Source: Fibrella arboris
GTDB taxonomy: Bacteria; Bacteroidota; Bacteroidia; Cytophagales; Spirosomataceae
Direction: 5' to 3'
Length of the DNA: 64,000 nucleotides
Assembly: GCF_041321095.1 (NCBI RefSeq)
Contig: NZ_JBGGWE010000016.1
Coordinates: forward strand, 1 to 64,000
Below, piece by piece: positions 35,531 to 45,531 of this stretch. Every line of letters begins with the position of its first letter. The first letter of the stretch is position 1. The position numbers were made by a program, and so were the translations under genes. The notes under the pieces are model-generated. The model worked only from the letters and a program-made list of their open reading frames with translations. It had not been told where the DNA came from and ran no database searches.

Positions 35531-35615
35531 AGAGAGATGGCAGAGTGGTCGATTGCGGCGGTCTTGAAAACCGCTGACTGTAACAGGTCCGGGGGTTCGA
35601 ATCCCTCTCTCTCTG
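35531..35615 (+). tRNA. tRNA-Ser (anticodon TGA)
   Basis: An 85-nt gene with the long variable arm of class II tRNAs. The acceptor arms are AGAGAGA and TCTCTCT. The anticodon loop CTTGAAA between GCGGT and ACCGC gives anticodon TGA, and the T-loop is TTCGAAT. The discriminator is G, followed by CA rather than a full encoded CCA. It has its own promoter and terminator. Confidence 0.95.
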
Positions 35616-35642
35616 CACTGAACTATTAGTATCGTATTAGTC

Positions 35643-35673
35643 AAAAAGCCGCACCTGCAGATGCGGCTTTTTT
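35643..35673 (+). terminator. tRNA-Ser terminator
   Basis: The stem AAAAAGCCGCA/TGCGGCTTTTT is followed by more T, 28 bp past the tRNA. Confidence 0.85.
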
Positions 35674-35968
35674 CATTCTATAACTTCCAGCTAGTTATGG
35701 GTATGTTGGCGTTTTTAAACGGGAAGAGTTGATACTGATATACCCTTATAGGCTACTTTCATACCGAACCCTATCTGTACGCACAAGTCACTTAGTGGTT
35801 TGATAATCTGTTTTAAGTAATACAGACCATTCGCGGTTATTGCAGCCATAAGTTTATTAAATTTTCATTAATAAGGTTAAGACATTCATAGCGAAGTCGT
35901 AAAAGCAGCGCCACATTCAGGTAACGTTCAGTTTGTTGTTTTGTAGAAATGTATTCTACACATCAATC

Positions 35969-37447
35969 ATGCAACTGGATAAACTTTTCCTCTCCGCAAC
36001 AACGGCATTCTCAATCGTAGCTTTAGGGGCCTGTCAGGATCACAGAGATCCCAATAGCCCAGCTATCACGCTACAAAACCAATCGGTAACGCCTGTTCTT
36101 GCTAAACTCTTACCTAGTGCGGCGGGTGCACGACTGATGGCGAGTGGAATCAACCTGTACGCCTTGCTGAGCAGCGACGACAAGTTGGGATTATCTCCCA
36201 ATTATGTTTTCGGGGGGTCTGCTGACGGGGCGGGAATTTTTCAGAATCTGGATGGGACCTATAGCATCCTGGTCAATAACGAAGATAATTTCTCGGTCTC
36301 ACGCATCACGCTCGACAAGTCGTTTAAGCCGATAAAAGGCGAGTACGTTCTAAATTCGGACGGGGGAACCTGGCGGCTTTGCTCGGCTACGCTTGCCACC
36401 CCTCTTGAACATGGATTTGGGCCCCTATTCCTGACTTGCGGCGAAAGTGGTCAGGAATCGCGGACACACGCCCTCCGGGTTGATGCTGATCCTCAACAGG
36501 CTGCGATATCAAGAGAAGTACCTGCACTGGGCCGCTGGAGCGCAGAGAATGCTGTGCCCCTACCTAAAACGGCGTATCCTGGTAAAACAGCCATCATTAT
36601 CGGGGACGACGATTCGGACGTCAACGGCGGACAGGTTGCCCTCTACCTGACAAACACTGTGGGCGATCTGGACAATGGTTCGCTCTACATGCTGAAACGC
36701 ACGAACGGTAATCAGATCGAGACAGCCATGAATGTCGGCACCAAATACGATGTGGAGTTTGTGAAAATCGACAACCAGAAAACATTGACTGGGGCACAAA
36801 TCAACGCCAAGGTAAATGAATTAGGAGCGATTAAGTTTGGGCGAGTAGAGGACGTTGATTACCGGAAAGGGGGCGGTGCCAATGGTCGGGAAGTTTTCTT
36901 TGCGGTAACAGGGCAGAATAACACAGGCGTCAATGCAGATAACTCTCGTTCTAAATATGGCCGTATTTATCGGCTTACATTGGACGCTAACGATCCTACA
37001 AAAGGTAAACTGGAAGTTCTTCTGAATGGTGACGACCGCACTGGGCCTGCCAAGACGTTCCAGGATCCTGATAATATCTGCGTCACGACCAATTATGCCT
37101 ACATCATGGAAGATCCAAACGAGTATGGTGACGAAAAACATGATGCATATGTCTACCAGTACGAATTAGCTACAGGAAAATTAACCGCGATTCTTGAGCT
37201 GGATCACCGCCGGACAGAGGCCGATGCCGCCAAATACAATGTTGGGGGTACGTCAAAGTTTGGCTCGTGGGAAAGTAGCGGCATGATCGATGTGTCTGAT
37301 ATAACAGGTCGTCCAAACACATTCATGCTGGGTATTCAGGCACACACCTGGCGCGGCGACAAGTATCTGGGCGTTGATGGCGGTTCGGTGCGGAAAGCTG
37401 AAAACCAGGCGAGCCAACTCATTCTGATCGAAGGTTTGCCCCGTTAG
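35969..37447 (+). CDS. PhoX-like (DUF839) lipoprotein
   Basis: 492 residues from the ATG at 35969, with lipobox VALGAC (Cys22). The open frame starts 12 codons earlier at a TTG. The C-terminal half has PhoX/DUF839 features: FGRVEDVDYRKGG, VFFAVTGQN, YGRIYRLTLD, FQDPDNICVT and YIMEDPN. PhoX phosphatases are calcium/iron beta-propeller enzymes. Whether this member keeps phosphatase activity is uncertain. A clear terminator follows, and the di-heme peroxidase gene lies 106 bp downstream on the same strand. Confidence 0.78.
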   Translation: MQLDKLFLSATTAFSIVALGACQDHRDPNSPAITLQNQSVTPVLAKLLPSAAGARLMASGINLYALLSSDDKLGLSPNYVFGGSADGAGIFQNLDGTYSILVNNEDNFSVSRITLDKSFKPIKGEYVLNSDGGTWRLCSATLATPLEHGFGPLFLTCGESGQESRTHALRVDADPQQAAISREVPALGRWSAENAVPLPKTAYPGKTAIIIGDDDSDVNGGQVALYLTNTVGDLDNGSLYMLKRTNGNQIETAMNVGTKYDVEFVKIDNQKTLTGAQINAKVNELGAIKFGRVEDVDYRKGGGANGREVFFAVTGQNNTGVNADNSRSKYGRIYRLTLDANDPTKGKLEVLLNGDDRTGPAKTFQDPDNICVTTNYAYIMEDPNEYGDEKHDAYVYQYELATGKLTAILELDHRRTEADAAKYNVGGTSKFGSWESSGMIDVSDITGRPNTFMLGIQAHTWRGDKYLGVDGGSVRKAENQASQLILIEGLPR

Positions 37448-37468
37448 CAACCTGATGTTACTACAACT

Positions 37469-37501
37469 GCCTGACTGGACCAAACCCAGTCAGGCTTTTT
37501 T
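37469..37501 (+). terminator. Terminator after the PhoX-like gene
   Basis: The stem GCCTGACTGG/CCAGTCAGGC has a 7-nt loop and is followed by TTTTTT. Confidence 0.88.
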
Positions 37502-37553
37502 CATCCAGTCTATTCAGCTCATCATTCCGCTTCATCACCACGAAGCACAGTAA

Positions 37554-39344
37554 ATGGCACGTTCAACTGTTTTAATTTCTCTGGGAATACTGAGTGTATT
37601 CGTTGTGCTTTTACTGTATAGTCTGACACCTAAACCCACACCAGCCCAGGCAGTTAAGGCTCAGTTTATCCAGGAGATCAATGAATTGGATAGTGCAGTG
37701 AGCCAACTACAAAAAACGTTGGCAAACCAGCCAGCATCCAACCAGGCTATTCAAGACGCATTCAAAAAAGCACGGCTGGCCTATAAACGGGTCGAATTTT
37801 TGTCTGCTTACTACAGTCCTGAAACCACTAAGGCGCTCAACGGATCCAACCTGCCCGATATCGACGACGATTTAAGAGTCAATGAACCATCTGGCTTTCA
37901 GGTCCTGGAAGAACTCATCTTCCCGGCCATAGACGCATCATCAACCAAGGAGGCGATCCATCAGGCAGCCGTGTTACGAGCGAATACCAATCGACTTCGA
38001 AAGATTTCGGAGGGCAACGAGGTTACGGATAGTCATATCTTCGATGCCATGCGCCTTGAACTGTTTCGTCTCATCTCGTTAGGTATTACAGGGTTTGACT
38101 CTCCGGTTGCTCTCCAGTCATTACCTGAAACAGCGAGTGCGCTTGAAAGTCTGAAGCATCAACTTGCTCATTACCAACTGACCGATCGTGAGCCAGATTT
38201 AGCCCTACAAATTGATAAGGCGTTTTCTGAAGCTGTTACAAGCCTGCAATCAGGTGGTACGTTTAATGAGTTTGACCGGCTATCGTTCATTAAAGACCGG
38301 GCAAACGTATTAGGACGGTTGTTATTTAGAGCCCAAAACAGCTTACAAATCCCCGTATTTACGGAATACCGGCTGCTTCGTCCGTCAGCCCAAACCTTGA
38401 CCGATTCGAATGCATTTGACCCTAATTTCTTTGTCAATACGAATCAGCAGCGGGCCACGCCAGAACGTATTGCATTGGGTAAACAATTGTTTTACGACCC
38501 CATTCTGTCGGGGAATGCCGGTCGGAGTTGTGCCAGTTGCCATCAACCTGACCGGGCATTCACCGATGGTGAATCAAAAAGTATGGCCCTGGGTTTTGGC
38601 GGCCGTCGTGCACTGCGAAATGCGCCGACGTTGATCAACGCTGCGCTGCAAGCGGCGCAGTTTGCCGATTCCCGGGTAGTATTTTTGGAGGACCAGGCTA
38701 GCGATGTGATCCAGAATAAAGAAGAAATGCACGGATCGCTCCCAATGGCGGTAAGGGCACTGCAACAAGATGCGCACTACCGGACCTTATTCACCAGCGC
38801 CTATGATGGAACCATTACGGAGTCGTCTCTCAAAAATGCGATTGCCAGTTATGTACGTTCCCTAATTGATCTTGACTCGCGCGTTGACCGGTATTTACGC
38901 GATCAATCGGCCGAACTGACTGCGGAAGAAAAGCGGGGGTTCAATCTATTTATGGGCAAGGCCAGCTGTGCTACGTGCCATTTCTTCCCCTTATTCAATG
39001 GCACAGTTCCCCCGGCTTACCTGGAAAGCGAAAGCGAAGTCATTGGCACACCAGCTACGAAAGAGGGCAAACAGCTGGATAAGGACGTTGGCAAATTCGT
39101 TATGACCCAGCGCGAGCCGCATCGACATGCGTTCAAAACGCCAACAATCCGCCGGGTGGCCAAAACGGCTCCGTACATGCACAATGGGGTGTACCAGACG
39201 CTTGATGAAGTGGTTGATTTTTACAACGAAGGCGGCGGCGGCGGCTTAGGCTTGACCTTAGCTAACCAAACTCTCCCAGCCAAAAAACTGAACCTAACCC
39301 CAACAGAAAAGAAGGCACTAATTGCATTTATGAATGCTTTATAA
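37554..39344 (+). CDS. Di-heme cytochrome c peroxidase with imelysin-like N-terminal domain
   Basis: 596 residues. An N-terminal membrane anchor (about 5-25) is followed by a helical domain (about 30-280) that resembles imelysin/EfeO-type proteins (LEELIFPAID, RLELFRLISLGITGFD). Next comes a MauG/CcpA-like peroxidase domain with two c-type haem sites, CASCH (326-330) and CATCH (472-476). The peroxidase module ends in the usual FKTPTIRRVAKTAPYMHNG and LDEVVDFYNEGGG. It probably reduces peroxide or performs a MauG-type oxidation in the periplasm. The helical domain may bind metal. The combination is known in Bacteroidota, but its role is not. Confidence 0.87.
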   Translation: MARSTVLISLGILSVFVVLLLYSLTPKPTPAQAVKAQFIQEINELDSAVSQLQKTLANQPASNQAIQDAFKKARLAYKRVEFLSAYYSPETTKALNGSNLPDIDDDLRVNEPSGFQVLEELIFPAIDASSTKEAIHQAAVLRANTNRLRKISEGNEVTDSHIFDAMRLELFRLISLGITGFDSPVALQSLPETASALESLKHQLAHYQLTDREPDLALQIDKAFSEAVTSLQSGGTFNEFDRLSFIKDRANVLGRLLFRAQNSLQIPVFTEYRLLRPSAQTLTDSNAFDPNFFVNTNQQRATPERIALGKQLFYDPILSGNAGRSCASCHQPDRAFTDGESKSMALGFGGRRALRNAPTLINAALQAAQFADSRVVFLEDQASDVIQNKEEMHGSLPMAVRALQQDAHYRTLFTSAYDGTITESSLKNAIASYVRSLIDLDSRVDRYLRDQSAELTAEEKRGFNLFMGKASCATCHFFPLFNGTVPPAYLESESEVIGTPATKEGKQLDKDVGKFVMTQREPHRHAFKTPTIRRVAKTAPYMHNGVYQTLDEVVDFYNEGGGGGLGLTLANQTLPAKKLNLTPTEKKALIAFMNAL

Positions 39345-39458
39345 GGGTTTATCACGTGCTCAATGATTTTTTCGCCTTCCGACTGTAGCCACTGGTGAAA
39401 AGTAATTCTGATTCAGATCTCGGCTTGAGCCGCCCTCATTGCGGCAATACGACCAGAC

Positions 39459-39656
39459 TCAATTGACTTCATTCTTTAGCTTATCCTGAAGTTTTTCGAG
39501 TTCTCTCTTTTTGCCAGCATATACGTTACATTCCCATCTGCTGGCAACGTATGCCTGGGCGAGAAAGACGAGCAGGCCCAGTAACAGCCAGCTGAATTTG
39601 CCTCCCTCCTATACGCTCATCGTCGTGAGTACGCCGATTGGTAGCATACCTCATCG
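39459..39656 (-). pseudogene. Decayed C-terminal fragment of the sigma-linked membrane protein gene
   Basis: Read leftward, the DNA translates to MLPIGVLTTMSV, stop, then EGGKFSWLLLGLLVFLAQ, AYVASRWECNVYAGKKRELE and KLQDKLKNEVN. This matches the last 60 or so residues of the intact protein at 50362-50928 (MLPIVALTLLGVWEGGKSGW, WEHGIYAAKKRELEALRGKL). Two tryptophan codons of the paralogue have become stops (TGA at 39651-39653, TAG at 39609-39611), and the upstream part is unrecognisable. It lies just before the PUL; the intact copy lies just after it, on the same strand. Confidence 0.85.
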
Positions 39657-39811
39657 TTCTACCTTTTCCGAATAAATAAATCTGGGGTTAGACAATATCT
39701 ATTTTAACATCCACCGCGCTTTCTATCCTGCCGCCCTTTAGCTATCAAAAGATTAATAATTGGCATGGACTTCAACACTGAAACGCATCATCCTCAACTC
39801 CATTTAATACG

Positions 39812-39840
39812 AACCCACCAGCTATATGGTGGGTTTTTTT
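39812..39840 (+). terminator. Rho-independent-type hairpin
   Basis: AACCCACCA/TGGTGGGTT with a short loop, followed by seven T in total. No intact gene lies directly upstream, so it may be a relic of a lost gene. Confidence 0.7.
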
Positions 39841-40067
39841 GCTGCTATCTGGCATCTACGCCTTGGTAACCTCACAACCAACTTATCGTCCTGTCAACGT
39901 ACCTGAGTTCTTATCCATTAGTTGGCAACTGGATTTATAGCTCGCCATGCTAGCAAGCAGATACATACGATAGATTTCAATTTTTTCTATTCAGCTATAT
40001 AGGGTACTTCGGTGCAATCTTGTCTTCAAATCGTTATACGTAGTTCAAGACCTGGTTGAGCCCTTTT

Positions 40068-40739
40068 ATGCCCCATTTAATACCCAGTAGCCCGGCACCA
40101 CTGACCACAAACAACGTACAGCAGGTCGATACGATAGCGCATCCACTTATGCTCGACGATGAAGTACTGGTTGCCCAACTGATGAAAACGGATCCTGAAC
40201 AGGGGTGTAGCTGGCTGTTTCGTCGGTACTATACCCTGCTGTGCAATCACGCGCTCAGGTACGTCTACTCGCGGGAAGTAGCCGAAGATATTGTGGGCGA
40301 GGTCTTCTGCACGCTCTGGACCAACAAGTTGTATGAGACCATCACCACGTCGTACCGGGCCTACCTGTTTGTGGCCGTTCGCAACAAGTCGCTGAACTAC
40401 CTGCGCTGGGAACTGGACCGGTCCGCTGTGGGAACCGACGTGTTCGGTGATGCATCTGCCACTGTTGTCGCCACGGATCTGCACACGCCCGCCGAAGTGG
40501 TGCAGTTCGATGAACTCTACCAGAAGATCAACGAGGCCATTGCCGTGTTGCCGCCGCAATGCCGCCGGTCTTTCCTGCTCTCGCGCTTTGAACAGAAGTC
40601 GTACCGGGACATTGCCGAGGAAATGGGCATCTCCGTCAAGGCCGTCGAAGCCAACATCAGCCGGGCATTGACCGCCTTGCGCAACATGCTCCGGAATGAA
40701 TTTGTCGTGGCGCTGCTGCTGGCCACAGGCCTTATATAG
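40068..40739 (+). CDS. ECF sigma factor of the polysaccharide utilisation locus
   Basis: 223 residues from the ATG at 40068. Sigma-2 is seen in YVYSREVAEDIVGEVFCTLW and YRAYLFVAVRNKSLNYLRWE. Sigma-4 is seen in QKSYRDIAEEMGISVKAVEA and NISRALTALRNML. This is the FecI-like group that pairs with FecR anti-sigma and STN-bearing SusC receptors. It is the first gene of the PUL, 67 bp before fecR. It probably activates the susCDE-GH76 genes when the receptor is occupied. Confidence 0.93.
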   Translation: MPHLIPSSPAPLTTNNVQQVDTIAHPLMLDDEVLVAQLMKTDPEQGCSWLFRRYYTLLCNHALRYVYSREVAEDIVGEVFCTLWTNKLYETITTSYRAYLFVAVRNKSLNYLRWELDRSAVGTDVFGDASATVVATDLHTPAEVVQFDELYQKINEAIAVLPPQCRRSFLLSRFEQKSYRDIAEEMGISVKAVEANISRALTALRNMLRNEFVVALLLATGLI

Positions 40740-40806
40740 GGTAAAGCACCGCCACCTTGTCTACCTGTCAACTTCCTGACAATACTCCCTGCTCACTATT
40801 GACCTT

Positions 40807-41805
40807 ATGGACGGACCATCTATAGAACGTACCCTGCATGACCTGTTTGCCGGCCGAGCCACGCCGCTTCAAAAAAAGACGGTAGAGGTTTGGCTGCGTA
40901 CCCCCGAAAACCAGGAATTGTATTACCAGTGCCTGGCCCGCTACGAAGCCGACCACAGTCAGTACGTACCCGACCTCACCACATCGCTGGCCGATTACCA
41001 GTCGTTTATGAAGGGCGGCACGTACCCGCGCCACGGCACAGTAACCCCTATCCGCCCCCTCCCCGTCCGGCAGAGTCCGCGCTGGCTGCTGAGCATTGCC
41101 GCCTCCCTGCTGCTGCTACTGGGTGTTGGGTACGTTACCTACGACTGGTGGGGCTACGAATCGCTGACGGCGCCCTATGGTCAGACCCGCACGTTCACCC
41201 TGGCCGATGGGTCCGACGTGACGCTGAACGCCCACTCGGTGCTGCGGGTGCCTCGCTTCGGATTTGGCAACGCCGACCGCGACGTCTGGATGACGGGGGA
41301 GGGCTACTTCAACGTTCGGCACACGGTAAACGACCACCGGTTCACGGTGCACACCAGCAACCTGGACATTCATGTGCTGGGTACCAAATTCAATGTCGAT
41401 GCCCGCGCCGGTCAGACAGAGGTGGTGCTCAGCGAGGGAAAAGTGGAACTGGTAGAGGCCAATGCCGCAGACAAGCACTCCCTGACCATGAAACCCGGCG
41501 ACCAGGTGACGCTGATGAAAGGCGATACGGCCTTCCGGCGCAAGCTGACCCTGCGGCCCGATCAGGTGGCAGCCTACCGCCAGAACCTGCTCGTTTTTAC
41601 CGATACGCCGCTGAGCCAGGTGGCGCAACGGATCGAAGACTATTACGGCATCAGGGTCGTGGTGCCGAACCGCGAACTGGCCCGTCGCGAGCTGACGGGT
41701 ACGTTGCCCAACAACGACCTGACGGTTGTTCTCCGCACACTCTCGTTATCGTATAACCTGGCCGTTGACCGCCGGCCCAATCAGGTAATTCTGAAACCCC
41801 AATGA
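40807..41805 (+). CDS. FecR-family anti-sigma factor
   Basis: 332 residues. A cytoplasmic N-terminal part (1 to about 90, LFAGRATPLQKKTVEVWL) binds sigma. One membrane segment follows (about 97-115, WLLSIAASLLLLLGVGYVTY), then the periplasmic FecR domain (about 125-225, RTFTLADGSDVTLNAHSVLR and LDIHVLGTKFNVDA) and a C-terminal secretin/TonB-short-like domain (DTPLSQVAQRIEDYYGIRVV). It relays receptor occupancy to the ECF factor. Its stop overlaps the susC start by four bases (ATGA), so the two are translationally coupled. Confidence 0.94.
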   Translation: MDGPSIERTLHDLFAGRATPLQKKTVEVWLRTPENQELYYQCLARYEADHSQYVPDLTTSLADYQSFMKGGTYPRHGTVTPIRPLPVRQSPRWLLSIAASLLLLLGVGYVTYDWWGYESLTAPYGQTRTFTLADGSDVTLNAHSVLRVPRFGFGNADRDVWMTGEGYFNVRHTVNDHRFTVHTSNLDIHVLGTKFNVDARAGQTEVVLSEGKVELVEANAADKHSLTMKPGDQVTLMKGDTAFRRKLTLRPDQVAAYRQNLLVFTDTPLSQVAQRIEDYYGIRVVVPNRELARRELTGTLPNNDLTVVLRTLSLSYNLAVDRRPNQVILKPQ

Positions 41806-44800
41806 AAAGACAACTCCACAGACAACTCCGCTACGGCCTGCTGGGTATCACCTTATTGTACCAGTTACCCGCCCATAGCCAGGAAACAGCCTCGGTCAAA
41901 AATCGGCTGGAACGGCCTTCGTCGGCCCGCCAACGGCCCCTCCGCGATGTACTGACCGAGCTGGAACGCAGGTACAAAGTATTCTTCTCGTACGAAAGCA
42001 AGCTGGTTCGCAACATCCAGGTCAGCGCCGAGCTGCCATCGGCCTCCAGCCTCGACGCGACGCTTCAGCAACTGCTGAACCCGGTGAACCTGCGCTCGCA
42101 ACGGATGGCCGACCGGTACTATTCGATCGTAGTGGATAACAGCCGACCAACCGGTTTACTGCCTTCCCGCCTCACCGACGGACCGCTGCTGTCGCTGCGG
42201 TCACCCTCATCGGGCAACGTACCTGAACGCGACCTAAGCAGTCTGACCTTTTCGGCCGACAAGGCCGTTCAGCCGGTTACGGGCACCATCACCGACGAAA
42301 ACGGCGGGCCGCTGGTGGGTGTCAGCGTCATTGAACGGGGTACGTCGAACGGCACCACGACCAATGCCGACGGTCGCTTCACGCTGAGTGTAGCCGGTCC
42401 GCAGTCGGTGCTGGTATTCAGCTTTATCGGGTACGTCACCCAACAGCAGGAAGTAGGCAACCGGAGTTCATTTGACCTGAAACTGACGCCCGATACCAAG
42501 TCGCTGGGTGAGGTGGTCGTGGTGGCCTACGGGACCCAGCGCCGGTCGAGCGTGACGGGGGCCGTGGATCAGGTGGGGCAACAGGCGCTGGAAGGCCGAC
42601 CCGTCACCACTGTGTCGCAGGCGTTACAGGGTGTGTCGCCCAACCTGGTGGTGCAGCAGGGTTCGGGCGAGCCGGGGGCCGGTCTGAACATCAACATCCG
42701 GGGCGTCAGTACGCTGGGCAACAACAGTCCGCTGGTGATCGTGGATGGCATTCCCGGCTCGCTCGACGTGCTGAACCCGTCGGATATCGAGTCAATTTCG
42801 GTGTTGAAAGATGCCGGTTCGGCCGCTATCTACGGCTCACGGTCGGCCAACGGCGTCATTCTGGTGACGACAAAAAAAGGCGCCAAATCGGGCAAAACGA
42901 CCGTGATCTATAACGGCACGTTCGGTGCCCAGACGCCAACGCTGTTGCGCGAATCGAATGAGGCGTGGGAATACGCGATGTTCAAGAATGAGGCGCTGGT
43001 GAATTCAGGGTTGTCGCCTCAGTTCACGCCGAGCCAGATTGCGCAGTTCAGGCAGCAGGGATCCTACCCCTGGTTTCTGACCGAAATCCTGAAGAAGCAG
43101 GCACCACAGCAGAACCACAACCTGAGCGTGTCGGGCGGGAATGCGCAGACTACCTATCACATCTCGGTGGGGTATCTGAACCAGTCCAACCTGTTGAAAG
43201 GTCCTGATTTTGGCCTGAACCGCTACAATTACCGCATGAACCTGACCCACCAGATCGACAAGGTCAAGTTCACGGGGATTCTGGCCTATTCGCGCAACGA
43301 GATCAAGGAGCACGCCTACTCGACCGATGGCCTGATCCTGGATGCAGCCCGGATGCCCCGCACTTACCCGATCAAAGACTCGCTGGGTAGGTACGTTCTC
43401 TCACCGATCCTGTCGGAGAGCAACCCGCTGGCGCGGCTGGAGCAGGGCGGCTACCGGCGGTATGATAACGACAACGTGTTTGGTAACCTCACGGCCGAAT
43501 GGGAAGTGTTCAGCGGGTTCCGGCTGCGGGGTATTTTCGGGGGCGAACTGAACGGCAACCACCAGTACGAGTTCCACCGGGCCATCAACTACTTCCCCTA
43601 CACGGGCGGTACCGACAATGTGGCCACGGTGAAAGATGAGAACTACAAATCGCTCTATACCAACGTTCAGGCCCTGGCCGACTATACCCGGACGTTTGGC
43701 AAAAGCAACGTGTCGGCGCTGGTTGGTTTCTCCAACGAAGGCTTCACTTCGCAGGGCAATGGCATTTTCAAGCGGGACGTCGACAATGACCTGGGCACCG
43801 ATATTTCGCGGACGATCATCCAGAACGCGTCGTACACCTCGAACCAGCGGACCAGCCAGAACGCCATTTCCAGCGTGTTCGGGCGGGTCAACTACACCTT
43901 TGCCGATAAATACATTGCCGAGGTGAACTTCCGCTACGATGGGTCGTCACGCTTTGCCAAAGCCAACCGCTGGGGCTTTTTCCCGTCGGCAGCGCTGGCC
44001 TGGCGCATCACTGAAGAAGCGTTCGCGTCCAACTTCCGCAACACCTTTGGCGACTGGAAGCTTCGCACCTCCTACGGCGTGCTGGGCAATCAGAACGTGG
44101 GTGATTTCCAGTACCAGAGCACCTACTTCAACTTCGCCAACGCCTACGGGTTCAACAACACCAGCGCTGCGGGTACCGGCCTGACGCTGGCGAACCCCGA
44201 CATTACCTGGGAACGGGCGCAGACCTTCAACCTCGGTCTCGACGCGTCGGTCTGGCGCAACAAGGTGACGTTCTCGCTCGACTATTTTAACAAGCTGACC
44301 AAAGACATCCTGATTGCGCCGTCGGTACCCGGCATTTTCGGCGGGTCGATCGGCGATTACAACGCGGCGCAGGTACGTAATCAGGGCTGGGAAGTGTCGG
44401 CGACGGTGCGTCACAATACCGGTCAGGTACGGCATACACTGTCATTGAATCTGGCCGACAGCTACAACAAAGTGGTGTCGATCGACGGAAAAACGAACAT
44501 CAACTACCTGGGTGAGCTGGCCGTCATTCTGCGGGAAGGGCTACCCGTACGGTCGTACTACGGCTATCAGAGCAACGGCTATTTCCAGAACCTGGAGCAG
44601 CTGTCGGCCGGTCCACGTCCGACGTTCGTGGCCCCCGGCGATCTGCGCCCCGGCGATGTCAGGTACGTTGATCAGAATGGCGACAACCTCATCGACGAAG
44701 CCGACCGGGTGGTGCTGGGCAACCCCTTCCCGCGCTACACCTTCGGAGCAACCTACACGGCGAGCTGGAAAGGGTTCGACCTGAACCTCTTCGTGCAGGG

Positions 44801-45251
44801 CGTAGGCAAGCGCTCGCTGTTCCTGCGGGGTGAAGCCGTTGAACCCTTCCACGGCCCCTTCCAGGATGCCATCTTCAAGCACCAGAGCGATTACTGGACA
44901 CCCACGAATCCCGATGCCGCCTATCCACGGTTAACCCTTGGCGGTGCCTCACGGAACAACTGGGGCGTTGGCTCGGACCGGTTCCTGCAGGATGCCTCGT
45001 ATGTGCGCCTGAAAAACCTACAGGTAGGCTACACCCTGCCCGGACGTCTCACGAACAAGCTGGGCATCAGCAAATTGCGCGTTTACTACACCGGCCAGAA
45101 CATGCTGACGCTCACACCCATGCAGGTCGGCATTGACCCCGAAGCTACCGAGTTTAACAACAGTTTAGTGTCCACACGCGGCAACGTGAACTCAGGACGG
45201 GTGTACCCCAACCCGCAGTTCAACGGCATTGGGCTGGACGTAACGTTTTAA
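41802..45251 (+). CDS. SusC/RagA-family TonB-linked outer-membrane receptor with STN domain
   Basis: 1149 residues. A signal sequence is followed by an STN signalling domain (about 45-110, LRDVLTELERRYKVFFSYES) and a carboxypeptidase-regulatory-like domain (about 160-235, VTGTITDENGGPLVGVSVIE). The TonB box/plug region (about 243-365) has the SusC motif NINIRGVSTLGNNSPLVIVD and DAGSAAIYGSRSANGVILVT. A 22-strand barrel completes the chain. It imports oligosaccharides through the outer membrane with the SusD lid. The STN domain ties uptake to the FecR/ECF pair upstream. A large palindromic element separates it from susD. Confidence 0.97.
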   Translation: MKRQLHRQLRYGLLGITLLYQLPAHSQETASVKNRLERPSSARQRPLRDVLTELERRYKVFFSYESKLVRNIQVSAELPSASSLDATLQQLLNPVNLRSQRMADRYYSIVVDNSRPTGLLPSRLTDGPLLSLRSPSSGNVPERDLSSLTFSADKAVQPVTGTITDENGGPLVGVSVIERGTSNGTTTNADGRFTLSVAGPQSVLVFSFIGYVTQQQEVGNRSSFDLKLTPDTKSLGEVVVVAYGTQRRSSVTGAVDQVGQQALEGRPVTTVSQALQGVSPNLVVQQGSGEPGAGLNINIRGVSTLGNNSPLVIVDGIPGSLDVLNPSDIESISVLKDAGSAAIYGSRSANGVILVTTKKGAKSGKTTVIYNGTFGAQTPTLLRESNEAWEYAMFKNEALVNSGLSPQFTPSQIAQFRQQGSYPWFLTEILKKQAPQQNHNLSVSGGNAQTTYHISVGYLNQSNLLKGPDFGLNRYNYRMNLTHQIDKVKFTGILAYSRNEIKEHAYSTDGLILDAARMPRTYPIKDSLGRYVLSPILSESNPLARLEQGGYRRYDNDNVFGNLTAEWEVFSGFRLRGIFGGELNGNHQYEFHRAINYFPYTGGTDNVATVKDENYKSLYTNVQALADYTRTFGKSNVSALVGFSNEGFTSQGNGIFKRDVDNDLGTDISRTIIQNASYTSNQRTSQNAISSVFGRVNYTFADKYIAEVNFRYDGSSRFAKANRWGFFPSAALAWRITEEAFASNFRNTFGDWKLRTSYGVLGNQNVGDFQYQSTYFNFANAYGFNNTSAAGTGLTLANPDITWERAQTFNLGLDASVWRNKVTFSLDYFNKLTKDILIAPSVPGIFGGSIGDYNAAQVRNQGWEVSATVRHNTGQVRHTLSLNLADSYNKVVSIDGKTNINYLGELAVILREGLPVRSYYGYQSNGYFQNLEQLSAGPRPTFVAPGDLRPGDVRYVDQNGDNLIDEADRVVLGNPFPRYTFGATYTASWKGFDLNLFVQGVGKRSLFLRGEAVEPFHGPFQDAIFKHQSDYWTPTNPDAAYPRLTLGGASRNNWGVGSDRFLQDASYVRLKNLQVGYTLPGRLTNKLGISKLRVYYTGQNMLTLTPMQVGIDPEATEFNNSLVSTRGNVNSGRVYPNPQFNGIGLDVTF

Positions 45252-45259
45252 ATTAATTG

Positions 45260-45495
45260 TCATTCGCTGCGCTGTCATTAGATGGTCATTGCTTGTCATT
45301 CGTTGTCGCTTGCCTGCGGCGAGTGACCCCTAACTGTAGGGCCTCTGGCCCGTTGGCAGCTAATGAAACGGTCAATTAGCTCACGTTGGCAATTTTCTAC
45401 CAACGGGCCAGAGGCCCTACAGTTAAGGGTCACTCGCCACAGGCAAGCGACAACGAATGACAAGCAATGACTCCTAATGACAGCGCAGCGAATGA
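45260..45495. repeat. Large palindromic element, family C, copy 1 (susC-susD gap)
   Basis: Arms of about 97 bp (45260-45356 and 45399-45495) differ at only a handful of positions and enclose a 42-nt centre that itself contains a smaller dyad (AGCTAAT/ATTAGCT). The segment 45351-45456 recurs with one mismatch at 48435-48540. It fills nearly the whole 280-bp gap between susC and susD. The outermost parts carry direct repeats of the type AATGACAGCG. It has no coding potential. Confidence 0.9.
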
Positions 45496-45531
45496 CAGCG
45501 AAGCGAATGACCACATAATGACCTTAAACTT

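Larger units (their letters stand above)
39345..40067. other. 723-bp gene-poor region before the PUL
   Basis: Besides the pseudogene (39459-39656) and a terminator-like hairpin (39812-39840), I see no gene. It contains one AACGTACCTG word at 39896-39905. No clear TAnnTTTG promoter was found before the ECF sigma gene. Confidence 0.6.

Noticed and set aside
39812..39840. Hairpin as part of a riboswitch before the ECF sigma gene
   Set aside because: It is a plain stem followed by T residues. No conserved aptamer features were recognised in the region.
40890..41756. 288-codon open frame in another frame of the FecR gene
   Set aside because: Arg/Pro/Gly-rich shadow translation. The FecR frame has the membrane segment and family motifs.
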